Source: Haliscomenobacter sp033763495 (lineage in GTDB: Bacteria; Bacteroidota; Bacteroidia; Chitinophagales; Saprospiraceae). Taken from it: a stretch of DNA of 64,000 nt. A program made the translations under genes and the position numbers. The notes below the pieces were generated by a model. That model ran no database searches. It saw nothing but the letters and a program-made list of their open reading frames with translations, and was not told the DNA's origin. Shown one piece after another: positions 54,782-64,000 of the stretch (the stretch's first letter is position 1; each line of letters starts with the position of its first letter). Where the stretch lies: assembly GCF_033763495.1 (NCBI RefSeq), contig NZ_JANRKL010000202.1:1-64000 (forward strand). Direction: 5' to 3'.

Positions 54782-57217
54782 TCACTCCGAACGTAAGGAC
54801 TTCACTGGCTCCATCCGTGCGCTGCGCATGCTTTGTAAGGTCACCGTCACCAAGGCTACAGCAACAGCCAGCGCACCCGCCAAAAAAAATCCCCACCAGG
54901 GCACCGGGATGCGGTAGGCAAAATTGTGCAGCCATTGGGCGGCCCCCCACCAGGCCATCGGAATGGCAATTGCCGCTGCAATGAGGATCAGGCGTACAAT
55001 TTCTTTAGACAATAAGGCAATGATGCTTTGGGTCGTGGCCCCCAAGACCTTGCGGATACCAATTTCTTTAGTCCGTCGTTCGGCTGTAAAGGCAGCAAGT
55101 CCCAACAAGCCCAAACAAGCCACTAATAAACTCAGTATGGTGAAAATGTTGAAAATGCGGCCAACACGCAGCTCAGCGCGGTACATCTCGTCAAAACGCT
55201 CATCCATAAACTGCCAGGAAAATGGTGCACCACCCGCCATTTTTTTCCACTCCCCCTCAATGCGGCTCAATGCTGCGGGCAAGTCGGTATTTGACAGTTT
55301 AATCGAGATGTTGCCAGCACTGCGCTCCAATTTTAAACACAAGGTCTCGATGTTTTGTCGCAGGGATTCATAGTGAAAATCTTTAACCACACCAATCACC
55401 GTGTACATTTTATTCAAGAGTTTGCCTTCCGCATCCACGTCACCATGAAAATAGAGGGTTTTTCCAAGTGGGTCCTCCTGACCAAAAAATCCTTTTGCCG
55501 CTTTTTCATTGAGGATTACATTGCTGGAATCGCCGGGCATTTCCGCAGAAAAGTTGCGTCCTTTGACAATTTCCATTCCCAGAGTAGGCACATAATCCTC
55601 GTCAACCTCCCATTGTTGCATGATTTGACAGGTTTCTTCCTGCAAACTGGGAGTAGAACAAACCGAACCATTAGAGCGACTGGACTCAATTGGCAAAAAA
55701 CCACTCAGTGTAGCATTTTGTACAAAGGGTAAGTTTTTGAGGTTCTTTTTAAAGGCATCGAGGTTCTTATCAAGAGCATAGGCGTCGTTGACCACCAAAA
55801 CCTGATCCCGGCTAAAACCCAGCTGTTTGTTTTGAATAAAGCTCAATTGCCCACGAATGACGATGGATGCAGAGATTAAAAAAATGGCGATTAAAAACTG
55901 GAATATGATCAACCCAGAACGCAAATTTCTGCCTTTCCCCGAATCAAAAAAGCGGCCTTTCAACACACGAATGGGTTGAAAACCGGATAGAAAAAGTGCT
56001 GGATAGGACCCGGACAGCAAACCGACCAAAATACCTCCCCCCATTACGGAAAGCCAAAACAGGGGGCTAGTCCAAGGGAAAAGGAATTTTTTACCCGCAA
56101 TTTGTGCAAAAAACGGCAAGGCCACCCAACTCAGCAACAGTGCCAAAAAAAGGGCAAAAAAGGTCAAAACCATCGATTCACTCAAAAACTGCCCAACCAA
56201 AGCCGAACGTTGCGAGCCAACCACCTTACGTACTCCCACCTCCCGGGCCCGCAAGGTTGAGCGTGCGGTAGAGAGGTTCATAAAATTGACCACCGCAATC
56301 AAAAGCACAAACAAGGCAGCCATGCCAAAAATCCAGACGTACTGAATGTTGCCGTTGGCGGCTAGTTCTACATCCATATCTGACTTGAGGTGGATATCGC
56401 CCAAGGGTTGCAGGTGAAATTTGACCAAAGTGCCTCCTTTTTCCAATTCGGCATACGTTTTTCCCATCATCTGGGTCAATTGAGGGTCGATGTATTTTTT
56501 GAGCAGATGGGGAAACAATTTTGCTTCAAACGCGGCTGGATTTGCGTCTTTGCGCAAAATATAATAGGTATGAAAATTAAAACTCAACCACACCTGGTCC
56601 CGGGATTCTTCCAGGGTACTCATGGAACAGAAAAAATCCATCCTGAAATGGCTATTGGTGGGCATGTCCGCAAATACACCAGTTACATTGTACCTTGTTT
56701 TGTTGTCGAGGGTTAGGAATTTGCCGAGAGGGTTCTCTGATGGGAAGTATTTTTCGGCCATCGATTTGCTGATGATGATCGTTTGAGGAGCATTCAGGGC
56801 ATGCTCAGGGTTGCCCTGCAGCATTTTCAGGCTAAAAACTTTGAATAAGGTGGAGTCTGCAAAAATGACGCGGTCTTCTTTGAAGTTTTGTACTTTACTT
56901 TTGATCAAAAAAGAGCCTTGTTGCCGAAAACGCACCGCTGTTTCTATTTCTGGAAAATCGGCCACCAAAGCTGCGGCCATTGGTGCTGGTGCTACCGCAA
57001 AACTGCTGTGCAAACCGCCAAATTTCACTTCACCTGCTACGCGATAAGTGCGATCGAATTTGTCGTTCCAGCGGTCGTAACTCAGTTCATCCACTACCCA
57101 AAGCAGGATCAGTAAACAAACAGCGATCCCGATGGCCAGACCCATGATGTTGATAAAGCTGAAGGTTTTGTGTTTGCGCAGGTTGCGCAGGGCAATCGTC
57201 AGGTAATTGTGCAGCAT
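54782..57217 (-). CDS. ABC transporter permease (MacB/FtsX type)
   Basis: 811-aa inner-membrane protein. The N-terminal signature YLTIALRNLRKHKTFSFIN is followed by a membrane helix (ISVCLLILLWVV-like segment near residues 25-45), a periplasmic MacB-PCD domain, an FtsX helix bundle (ARSTLRAREVGVRKVVGSQR near residue 320), a second periplasmic domain and a second FtsX unit (ERRTKEIGIRKVLGATTQS). This double FtsX arrangement is typical of Bacteroidota ABC permeases. No ATPase gene is next to it. It may export peptides or antimicrobials, or link to lipoprotein trafficking. Confidence 0.88.
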   Translation of the reverse strand: MLHNYLTIALRNLRKHKTFSFINIMGLAIGIAVCLLILLWVVDELSYDRWNDKFDRTYRVAGEVKFGGLHSSFAVAPAPMAAALVADFPEIETAVRFRQQGSFLIKSKVQNFKEDRVIFADSTLFKVFSLKMLQGNPEHALNAPQTIIISKSMAEKYFPSENPLGKFLTLDNKTRYNVTGVFADMPTNSHFRMDFFCSMSTLEESRDQVWLSFNFHTYYILRKDANPAAFEAKLFPHLLKKYIDPQLTQMMGKTYAELEKGGTLVKFHLQPLGDIHLKSDMDVELAANGNIQYVWIFGMAALFVLLIAVVNFMNLSTARSTLRAREVGVRKVVGSQRSALVGQFLSESMVLTFFALFLALLLSWVALPFFAQIAGKKFLFPWTSPLFWLSVMGGGILVGLLSGSYPALFLSGFQPIRVLKGRFFDSGKGRNLRSGLIIFQFLIAIFLISASIVIRGQLSFIQNKQLGFSRDQVLVVNDAYALDKNLDAFKKNLKNLPFVQNATLSGFLPIESSRSNGSVCSTPSLQEETCQIMQQWEVDEDYVPTLGMEIVKGRNFSAEMPGDSSNVILNEKAAKGFFGQEDPLGKTLYFHGDVDAEGKLLNKMYTVIGVVKDFHYESLRQNIETLCLKLERSAGNISIKLSNTDLPAALSRIEGEWKKMAGGAPFSWQFMDERFDEMYRAELRVGRIFNIFTILSLLVACLGLLGLAAFTAERRTKEIGIRKVLGATTQSIIALLSKEIVRLILIAAAIAIPMAWWGAAQWLHNFAYRIPVPWWGFFLAGALAVAVALVTVTLQSMRSARMEPVKSLRSE

Positions 57218-57318
57218 GGCAATTCGCTTTTGGTAGTAGATGAATAGAGACGAGCTTTGCCCCTATGGGAGTTACACAATTTTGAGGAAAACTCTGTTTT
57301 GTTACGCTTCGTGCAGTT

Positions 57319-57400
57319 TTTTATTTGAACCACCTTAGACAGCTTAGGGCACCTTAGAAATCCTGAGGTGCCCTAAGCTGTCTAAGGTGTTCAAATAAAA
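57319..57400. repeat. CTTAG-type inverted repeat between divergent genes
   Basis: Arms 57319-57356 and 57363-57400 match over about 35 bp with one bulge, and carry CCTTAG/CTAAGG units. It lies between the ABC permease (start 57217) and the serine hydrolase (start 57455), which are divergent, so it cannot be a simple terminator for either. Confidence 0.8.
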
Positions 57401-57454
57401 TCCACTTTGTTCTCAGAAAATACTTTTTTTGTGCAGACTTCTAATTCATAATCT

Positions 57455-58564
57455 ATGCGTACCCTGTTACTCCTCTTCTTGCCGCTACTTTTTATATCTT
57501 TTGTTCAAGGACAGAGTATTGATAAAAAAGAATTGGGCCGCAGGCTCGATGCCCTATTAGAATCCCGCATCAAAACCAATGAACCCGGCGGTAGTTTTTT
57601 GATCCAACAAGGCAAAAAGGTTCTTTACGCCAAATCATTTGGTTTGGCTGACCTCAAAACTGGTGAAAAATTCAGCGCAAATACTTTAGCCAACGTGGGT
57701 TCAATCTCCAAAACCTTCGTCGCTTATGGCATATTGCTTTTGGAAAAAGAAGGTAAACTATCTATCGAAGATCCCATCCTGAAATACTTTCCCGATTTTG
57801 AACACCCGGAAGTGGTCAAAAAAATCACCATTCGGCATCTGCTAACCCACTCTTCAGGCTTACCTGACAACCGAAACGTAGACAAAGACAGCGTTTTCTA
57901 CCTTACTGCAAAAGATTTGGAAAATTTTGCACCGTTAAAAAGAACGAATTCCTTACATTTCGAGCCTGGAAGCCGTTTTGAGTACTCCAACCCAGCTTTT
58001 AACGGTTTGGCATTGATCATTGAACAAGTCAGCGGCCAAAAGTGGCAGCAGTTTATTGGGGAAAGAATTTTTAAACCAGCGGGTATGCAGCGGAGTGTGA
58101 TCACCGATGGTGCATTCCCGGAAAGTGGTGTTTCACACGGCTATCGTTTTTACCAAAACCGTTTTGATGAATACGATTATGGCGAGTACCCCACTTTTTG
58201 TGCAGCAGGAAATGGTGGAGTGTGGTCTTCAGTCAAGGAACTGCATAAGTACCTTGAGGCAGTCAAAGCCTGTACTTTTGCGGACTGTGCTACCATCCAA
58301 AAATCCCAAACAGTATGGAAATCGCCTACCTGGAATAGCGCCGATCCTCCATTTTTGGGTTTGTCCTGGTTTGTAGAAGAGAACCCACAAGGGGTGGCCA
58401 ATAAAAGTATCGGCCATACCGGGAGCCAGGGAGGCTTTATGGCCCACTTGATTTGGTTTCCTGAACGCGATTTGAGCATCATTTGGCTGGCCAATGATTC
58501 AGAATTTTACACTACAGCAATTCTGGAGGCACTCGATTTGGCCAAAGCTGTTCATCGCCCTTGA
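57455..58564 (+). CDS. Class C beta-lactamase-fold serine hydrolase
   Basis: 369 aa, secreted (MRTLLLLFLPLLFISFVQGQ). Motifs: SxxK nucleophile as SISK (Ser83, Lys86), YxN as YSN (FEYSNPAFNG) and HTG (GHTGSQGGF). The fold covers class C beta-lactamases, esterases and D-amino acid peptidases; the real substrate is unknown. It lies 31 bp before the symporter and is likely co-transcribed with it, which hints at cleavage of a substrate whose product is imported. Confidence 0.87.
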   Translation: MRTLLLLFLPLLFISFVQGQSIDKKELGRRLDALLESRIKTNEPGGSFLIQQGKKVLYAKSFGLADLKTGEKFSANTLANVGSISKTFVAYGILLLEKEGKLSIEDPILKYFPDFEHPEVVKKITIRHLLTHSSGLPDNRNVDKDSVFYLTAKDLENFAPLKRTNSLHFEPGSRFEYSNPAFNGLALIIEQVSGQKWQQFIGERIFKPAGMQRSVITDGAFPESGVSHGYRFYQNRFDEYDYGEYPTFCAAGNGGVWSSVKELHKYLEAVKACTFADCATIQKSQTVWKSPTWNSADPPFLGLSWFVEENPQGVANKSIGHTGSQGGFMAHLIWFPERDLSIIWLANDSEFYTTAILEALDLAKAVHRP

Positions 58565-58595
58565 TTCGTTAACTATTAAACAAACAAAATAACGT

Positions 58596-60212
58596 ATGAG
58601 TCAATTTGCTACACTGGATTGGGTGGTCATTGGTGCCTACTTTGTACTGCTGCTAGGGATTGCAGTTTGGGTAATGACGCGGAAAACCGACACCACCGAG
58701 GATTATTTTCTGGCTGGAAGGAATGTGGGTTGGTTCGTCATCGGAGCTTCCATTTTTGCTTCAAACATCGGATCAGAACACGTAGTGGGTTTAGCCGGGG
58801 CTGGGGCTGGTGGCAAAATCCCGATGTTGATTTACGAACTACACGCCTGGCTGGTAGTTACGATGGGTTGGGTATTTTTACCCTTTTATATCCGCAGTGG
58901 TATTTTCACCACCCCTGAGTTTTTGGAAAAACGCTTCAATGCTCAAACGCGCTGGTTTTTGAGTATTTTCTCTCTGCTTGCTTATGTACTGACCAAAGTT
59001 TCGGTAACCGTGTACGCCGGGGGGATCGTGATTTCCTCTTTGTTGCACATCGATTTTTGGTTCGGAGCCTTGCTGACCGTGGTACTGACCGGAGCTTACA
59101 CTGTAATTGGCGGGATGCGGGCAGTGGTTTATACCGAGGCAATGCAAACCGTGGTGTTGGTTTTGGGTGCTGCTACACTGACCATTGTAGGGTTGAACGC
59201 AGTAGGTGGTTGGAGTGGCATGAAGGCTTCTCTGGAGCCTGGCTACCTCAACATGTGGCGCCCAGCGAGTGATCCTGATTTCCCCTGGCCCAGTCTGGTG
59301 ATTACGAGTACCATCGTAGGTACCTGGTACTGGTGTACCGACCAATACATCATTCAACGGGGTTTGGCGGCTAAAAACATCACCATTGGCCGTCGGGGTG
59401 CTATTTTTGGTGGCTTTTTGAAGTTGACTCCGGTGTTTTTGTTCCTCATCCCGGGTGTGGTTGCATTAGCCCTCAAAAACCGGGGCGAACTGCAATGGGA
59501 TTCAGCAGATCAAGCTTTTGCTACTTTGTTGATGGAAAAAACACCAGTTGGTTTGCGAGGCCTGGTCGCCGCTGGTTTGTTGGCAGCCTTGATGAGTTCG
59601 CTGGCTTCGGTGTTTAACTCTTGTTCCACGCTGTTTACAGTAGACATCTACAAAAAACTGCGCCCAGACGCGCCGGAAAAACAACTCCTGGGAGTAGGTC
59701 GTTATGCCACAGCAGTGGTTGTCATCCTGGGGATTTTGTGGATTCCCATCATGCAAAACATCTCTGGCGTATTGTACGAATACCTGCAATCGGTGCAATC
59801 TTACATTGCCCCACCAATTACAGCTGTATTCCTGTTGGGTATTTTTTCAAAACGCATCAATAGCAAAGGCGCGATGGCTACTTTGATTTCGGGTTTGGGG
59901 GTTGCTTTGTTGCGCTTGGTGCTGGAATTGAGTAGAGACTCTCTGACTCCAGGTAGTCTGCTGCACAGCTTTGGCGCGATGAACTTCCTCACTTTTGCAG
60001 CCTGGTTCTTCTTGTTTTCCGTGTTGGTTTGTGTTACCGTGAGCTTGCTCACACCTCCACCCGCGCCTGAGAGCATTACCGGGCTTACCTACGGTACCAT
60101 GACGGATCAACAAAAAGCGGACAACCGTACTAGTTATAGCATCTGGGACGTGGTGATGTCGGTAGTAGTGGTAGGGATTGTAGTGTTTGTCATGATTAGT
60201 TTTAGGGGATAA
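58596..60212 (+). CDS. Sodium/solute symporter (SLC5 family)
   Basis: 538-aa integral membrane protein with about 13 hydrophobic helices. Starts WVVIGAYFVLLLGIAVWVMT; TEDYFLAGRNVGWFVIGAS and SNIGSEHVVGLAGAGA are standard for the SSS family of Na+-coupled carriers (sugars, amino acids, sialic acid). The precise substrate is not recognisable. The 3' end is followed by a tandem-repeat region. Confidence 0.92.
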   Translation: MSQFATLDWVVIGAYFVLLLGIAVWVMTRKTDTTEDYFLAGRNVGWFVIGASIFASNIGSEHVVGLAGAGAGGKIPMLIYELHAWLVVTMGWVFLPFYIRSGIFTTPEFLEKRFNAQTRWFLSIFSLLAYVLTKVSVTVYAGGIVISSLLHIDFWFGALLTVVLTGAYTVIGGMRAVVYTEAMQTVVLVLGAATLTIVGLNAVGGWSGMKASLEPGYLNMWRPASDPDFPWPSLVITSTIVGTWYWCTDQYIIQRGLAAKNITIGRRGAIFGGFLKLTPVFLFLIPGVVALALKNRGELQWDSADQAFATLLMEKTPVGLRGLVAAGLLAALMSSLASVFNSCSTLFTVDIYKKLRPDAPEKQLLGVGRYATAVVVILGILWIPIMQNISGVLYEYLQSVQSYIAPPITAVFLLGIFSKRINSKGAMATLISGLGVALLRLVLELSRDSLTPGSLLHSFGAMNFLTFAAWFFLFSVLVCVTVSLLTPPPAPESITGLTYGTMTDQQKADNRTSYSIWDVVMSVVVVGIVVFVMISFRG

Positions 60213-60215
60213 TTT

Positions 60216-60389
60216 AAGTGAAAAGTGAAAAGTGAAAAGTGAAAAGTGAAAAATAATTCACCAGTTGTTTTTCAACTGTGTTCCTTGTTTTTTTTACCCA
60301 AGTTTGGAAAGGGTTGAAATGCCTTCCTAACTTTTCACTTTTCACTTTTCACTTTTCACTTTTCACTTTTCACTTTTCACTTTTCACTT
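60216..60389. repeat. Heptamer tandem repeats in inverted arrangement
   Basis: Left block: AAAAGTG about 4-5 copies (60216-60252). Right block: CTTTTCA eight copies (60331-60386), then CTT up to 60389. The two blocks are reverse complements with unequal copy number. The right block runs directly into the TAA (60388-60390) of the esterase gene. It lies between convergent genes. Confidence 0.9.
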
Positions 60390-61347
60390 ATTTGCTGTAT
60401 TTGCTAAAAAACGGCCACAACAACTCCGTAGCTGCAATTGGGTAATTATCTCCATTGGGATACTCATGAGTCATGTCTTTGAACTCATGAATGTAATACA
60501 CGTTGGTGTTACCTTTGGTGGGTGTATTAAAGGTCCAAAAGGCCGCATTGGCGGTTTCCTTCAAAGTGTTGGCATAAGTCAGGCCAAAAGCATTACATAT
60601 CGTGCTCGTAGACAATTTCATCCCTCCAAGGTTCATTAGTGCTGCACCCATGGGTAAAGGCTGACCGTTGTTCAAGGGAAAAAAACGATCGTCTAGGTTT
60701 CCAAAACCGTGATAAATTGGAATGAGTGATAGGGGCACCTTGTTTTGATTGGTAAAAATGGTACCAAAAGGTGCTACCGCCGCAATTACATCCGAAGCTT
60801 CTACCGCTAATCGGAAAGTAAACTGCCCACCATTGGAAAAGCCGCTCACATAAACCCGTTTGGGATCAATGGGGTATTTGGTTTGTAAGAACTTCAGCAT
60901 TTCCCGGAAAAACTTCACATCATCGTACAACTTTTGACCAGGACAAGCAATGGAATCCAGGTCAAAGTGGTTCCATTTCGTGGTTGTGGATTTCACACCA
61001 TCCTCCGTGATGCAATAGGAAAGCGATGAAGGGAATATGGCGTAAAATTTCTCCTTTGCCGCTTTTTCTTTCCAGCCAGAAATGTTGTAAAACTTCTCTC
61101 CATTTCCAGAAGTGCCATGCAACATAAACACCACTGGAACGGGGGAGCTCACTTGAATCCCAGCGGGTTGAAACACGATGAATTCGCGGTCCCTTCCATC
61201 TACGTTCAGGGTATGATCGATGCGTTTTTGAGCAGTCAACTCATTGCCCCCCGGGTCTACTAGTTCTTCATTATCACAGGCGTTGAAGAGACACAGGGCG
61301 CAGAACAGCGACAACAGTTTTGAGGTGATTTTCCAATTCTTTTTCAT
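60388..61347 (-). CDS. PHB-depolymerase-family esterase lipoprotein
   Basis: 319 aa. The start at 61347 (MKKNWKITSKLLSLFC) gives a lipobox (FNAC); the upstream extension of the longer ORF is not signal-like. The hydrolase fold includes VVFMLHGTSGNGEKF (oxyanion), the GFSNGGQF nucleophile elbow and a late HEF/HEY-type His region (YIHEFKDMTHEYP). The LpqC/feruloyl-esterase-like family cleaves polyhydroxyalkanoate or plant-ester bonds. A TAATTTTG box at 61381-61388 may be its promoter. Its stop is at the end of a heptamer repeat array. Confidence 0.85.
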   Translation of the reverse strand: MKKNWKITSKLLSLFCALCLFNACDNEELVDPGGNELTAQKRIDHTLNVDGRDREFIVFQPAGIQVSSPVPVVFMLHGTSGNGEKFYNISGWKEKAAKEKFYAIFPSSLSYCITEDGVKSTTTKWNHFDLDSIACPGQKLYDDVKFFREMLKFLQTKYPIDPKRVYVSGFSNGGQFTFRLAVEASDVIAAVAPFGTIFTNQNKVPLSLIPIYHGFGNLDDRFFPLNNGQPLPMGAALMNLGGMKLSTSTICNAFGLTYANTLKETANAAFWTFNTPTKGNTNVYYIHEFKDMTHEYPNGDNYPIAATELLWPFFSKYSK

Positions 61348-61452
61348 AATCTTGAGGTGTTTTTTGGTATTTAGATACCTCAAAATTAGTCCAGTTCCCA
61401 ACGCATGTCCTCACCCTAATGGGTGATTTGAAGCACCAAAAGCGTTAAAGAA

Positions 61453-62103
61453 ATGTTTCCAAAAGTAAAGATTTGCTGTATTTCCAGCCTCGCAGAAGCC
61501 AAATTGGCCATTGAGTATGGCGCATCGGCCTTGGGCCTGGTTGCCAAAATGCCCAGTGGCCCTGGCCCCATCAGTGATGAACTCATTCAGGAAATTGCAG
61601 CCAGCGTGCCTCCTCCCATTGCCAGTTTTTTGCTCACCAGCCGCACCAATGCAACGGATATTGCCGCACATCAGCAGGCAGTGGGAACCAATACAGTGCA
61701 GATTGTAGATGCTTTGAGTGAAGGGTCTTACGCCGATTTGCGACTGTCCTTACCCGGCATTTCGATTGTGCAGGTGATTCACGTCATCGATGAGCGGAGT
61801 GTGGAAGAGGCCCTGCAAATTGCGCCACAAGTGGATGCCCTTTTGCTGGATTCTGGGAACCCTAATTTGGCCGTAAAGGAATTGGGCGGAACTGGGCGGG
61901 TACACAATTGGTCACTGAGTCGCCAAATCGTAGAACAAGCGCCCAAACCCGTTTTTTTGGCTGGAGGCCTCAAAGCGGAAAATGTACGTGCGGCGATGGA
62001 TGCGGTGCAGCCCTGGGGACTCGATTTGTGCAGTAGCGTGCGGACAAATGGGAATTTGGATCCAGTGAAATTGGAAGCCTTTTTTAAGGCGGTATATGGA
62101 TAA
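61453..62103 (+). CDS. Phosphoribosylanthranilate isomerase family protein
   Basis: 216 aa. TrpF-like TIM barrel: MFPKVKICCISSLAEAKLAI (compare KICGIT; catalytic Cys present, Gly replaced by Cys), LLLDSGNPNLAV with the catalytic Asp, GGTGRVHNW and AGGLKAENVRAA. No other tryptophan genes flank it. It may be a true but isolated trpF or a paralog with another substrate. It is convergent with ahcY. Confidence 0.8.
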   Translation: MFPKVKICCISSLAEAKLAIEYGASALGLVAKMPSGPGPISDELIQEIAASVPPPIASFLLTSRTNATDIAAHQQAVGTNTVQIVDALSEGSYADLRLSLPGISIVQVIHVIDERSVEEALQIAPQVDALLLDSGNPNLAVKELGGTGRVHNWSLSRQIVEQAPKPVFLAGGLKAENVRAAMDAVQPWGLDLCSSVRTNGNLDPVKLEAFFKAVYG

Positions 62104-62141
62104 AATAAAAAAGTCCATGCCCCAAAATGGTGACATGGACT
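62104..62141 (-). terminator. Terminator of ahcY
   Basis: AGTCCATG (62112-62119) pairs with CATGGACT (62134-62141) and is followed on the minus strand by TTTTTTATTTTA. It may also end trpF transcription from the other side. Confidence 0.75.
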
Positions 62142-62172
62142 CCCTGTTTTCGAAGCGAAAACTCGGACTCGA

Positions 62173-63483
<1,311 letters not shown>

Positions 63484-63520
63484 GTGTATGTACTTTTATT
63501 AATTTTTTGATTTCGCGGGG

Positions 63521-63528
63521 CAAAGATA
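63521..63528 (-). promoter_or_regulatory. Candidate -7 box of ahcY
   Basis: TATCTTTG on the minus strand fits TAnnTTTG and lies 38 bp above the ATG. A TTTTG occurs about 24 nt further upstream, slightly more than the usual 20. Confidence 0.5.
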
Positions 63529-63559
63529 GCTAGTTTTTATAAAAATAACCGCCAAAAGA

Positions 63560-64000
63560 TCAGGGTGCTAATAATTCTTTCAGCCACAGGCCGTTCTCCA
63601 GGCGGTACCTTACCCTATCGTGCAAGCGGCTGCGCCTACCTTGCCAAAATTCAATCAAATCTGGTCGGATCAAATATCCGCCCCAATGAGGTGGCAGGGG
63701 CAGTACCTCTTCACTGGCGTATTGCTGACTCAAGCGTTCCATCTCAGCATCCAACACAGCTCGGTCGGTAATGATTTTACTCTGGGGCGATGCCCAAGCA
63801 CCTATTTGACTGCCTTTAGGCCTACTTTGAAAGTATGCTCGAGAGGTTTCTTCACTTACTTTCTCAATTTTGCCTTCAATCCGTACCTGACGTTCCAGAT
63901 CGTACCAAAAGAAATTCATCGCAGCATAAGGATGAGCCAATAGTTCCTCCGCTTTGGCGCTGCTGTAATTGGTGTAAAAAACAAACCCATTCTGATCAAA
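63560..64000 (-). CDS. pdxH: Pyridoxamine 5'-phosphate oxidase, C-terminal part (cut by window edge)
   Basis: 146 codons plus stop are in the window; the reading frame is open to position 64000. The protein ends IEFWQGRRSRLHDRVRY and WLKELLAP, the typical PdxH C-terminus that binds FMN and the substrate; LLAHPYAAMNFFWYDLERQV is also diagnostic. It makes pyridoxal phosphate from PNP/PMP. It is upstream of and on the same strand as ahcY, with 76 bp between. Confidence 0.93.
   Translation of the reverse strand, partial: FDQNGFVFYTNYSSAKAEELLAHPYAAMNFFWYDLERQVRIEGKIEKVSEETSRAYFQSRPKGSQIGAWASPQSKIITDRAVLDAEMERLSQQYASEEVLPLPPHWGGYLIRPDLIEFWQGRRSRLHDRVRYRLENGLWLKELLAP

Noticed and set aside
60216..60389. 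Short-period repeats as a CRISPR array
   Set aside because: The period is only 7 bp with no spacers, and no cas genes are near.

Overview
The window looks like chromosomal DNA from a Bacteroidota bacterium. Five secreted proteins end in a type A type-IX-secretion (T9SS) sorting domain. Several promoters fit the Bacteroidota pattern TTTG-N20-TAnnTTTG exactly. There are also GLPGLI-type/TlpA proteins, SusC-free lipoproteins and many FtsX/LytTR-style genes of that phylum. A Saprospiria (Haliscomenobacter-like) host is my inference from overall gene style; there is no rRNA in the window to settle it. No tRNA, rRNA, IS element, prophage or CRISPR array was seen.

Layout. 1-5.9 kb: the edge of a lipoprotein gene that appears frameshifted, then two tandem paralogous reprolysin-like T9SS metalloproteases. 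5.9-9.1 kb: pheS-hisS-nfu on the minus strand. 9.3-18.5 kb: O-antigen ligase, an amidohydrolase/DUF1015 pair, a structured intergenic region, metG, a Nudix hydrolase and two unknown secreted proteins. 18.6-24.5 kb: rpmE2, a sugar nucleotidyltransferase-like/methyltransferase pair, an alpha/beta hydrolase lipoprotein, a LytTR membrane regulator and a phosphodiester glycosidase. 24.6-30.2 kb: a tight plus-strand run of subtilase-SPOR, coaX, a family 2 glycosyltransferase and hypF. 31.0-36.7 kb: a very compact eight-gene run of hypB, hypC, hypD, hypE, an NHL-repeat protein, a UreH/NiCoT-like nickel permease, a 71-residue unknown and a DUF151 bifunctional nuclease. 37.2-50 kb: GH95 fucosidase, two tandem TlpA-fold proteins, dienelactone hydrolase, a T9SS protein, HtrA protease, dapF, a large T9SS adhesin-like protein and small lipoproteins. 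50-64 kb: a DUF3244-like protein, an M4 metalloprotease with T9SS signal, an ABC permease, a class-C beta-lactamase fold hydrolase, an SLC5 symporter, an esterase lipoprotein, a trpF-like gene, ahcY and the C-terminal part of pdxH.

How the genes work together. HypF, HypB, HypC, HypD and HypE make and insert the Fe(CN)2CO/Ni centre of [NiFe]-hydrogenase, and the permease plausibly supplies the nickel. The hydrogenase subunits and hypA are not in this window. The T9SS-exported proteases, the GH95 enzyme and the esterase suggest a life degrading extracellular polymers.

The most unusual non-coding feature is a scattered set of at least eleven intergenic inverted repeats. Arms are roughly 12-54 bp, often perfect, and many are built from short internal direct repeats. 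They frequently abut or run into stop codons and sit in convergent, divergent and codirectional gaps alike.
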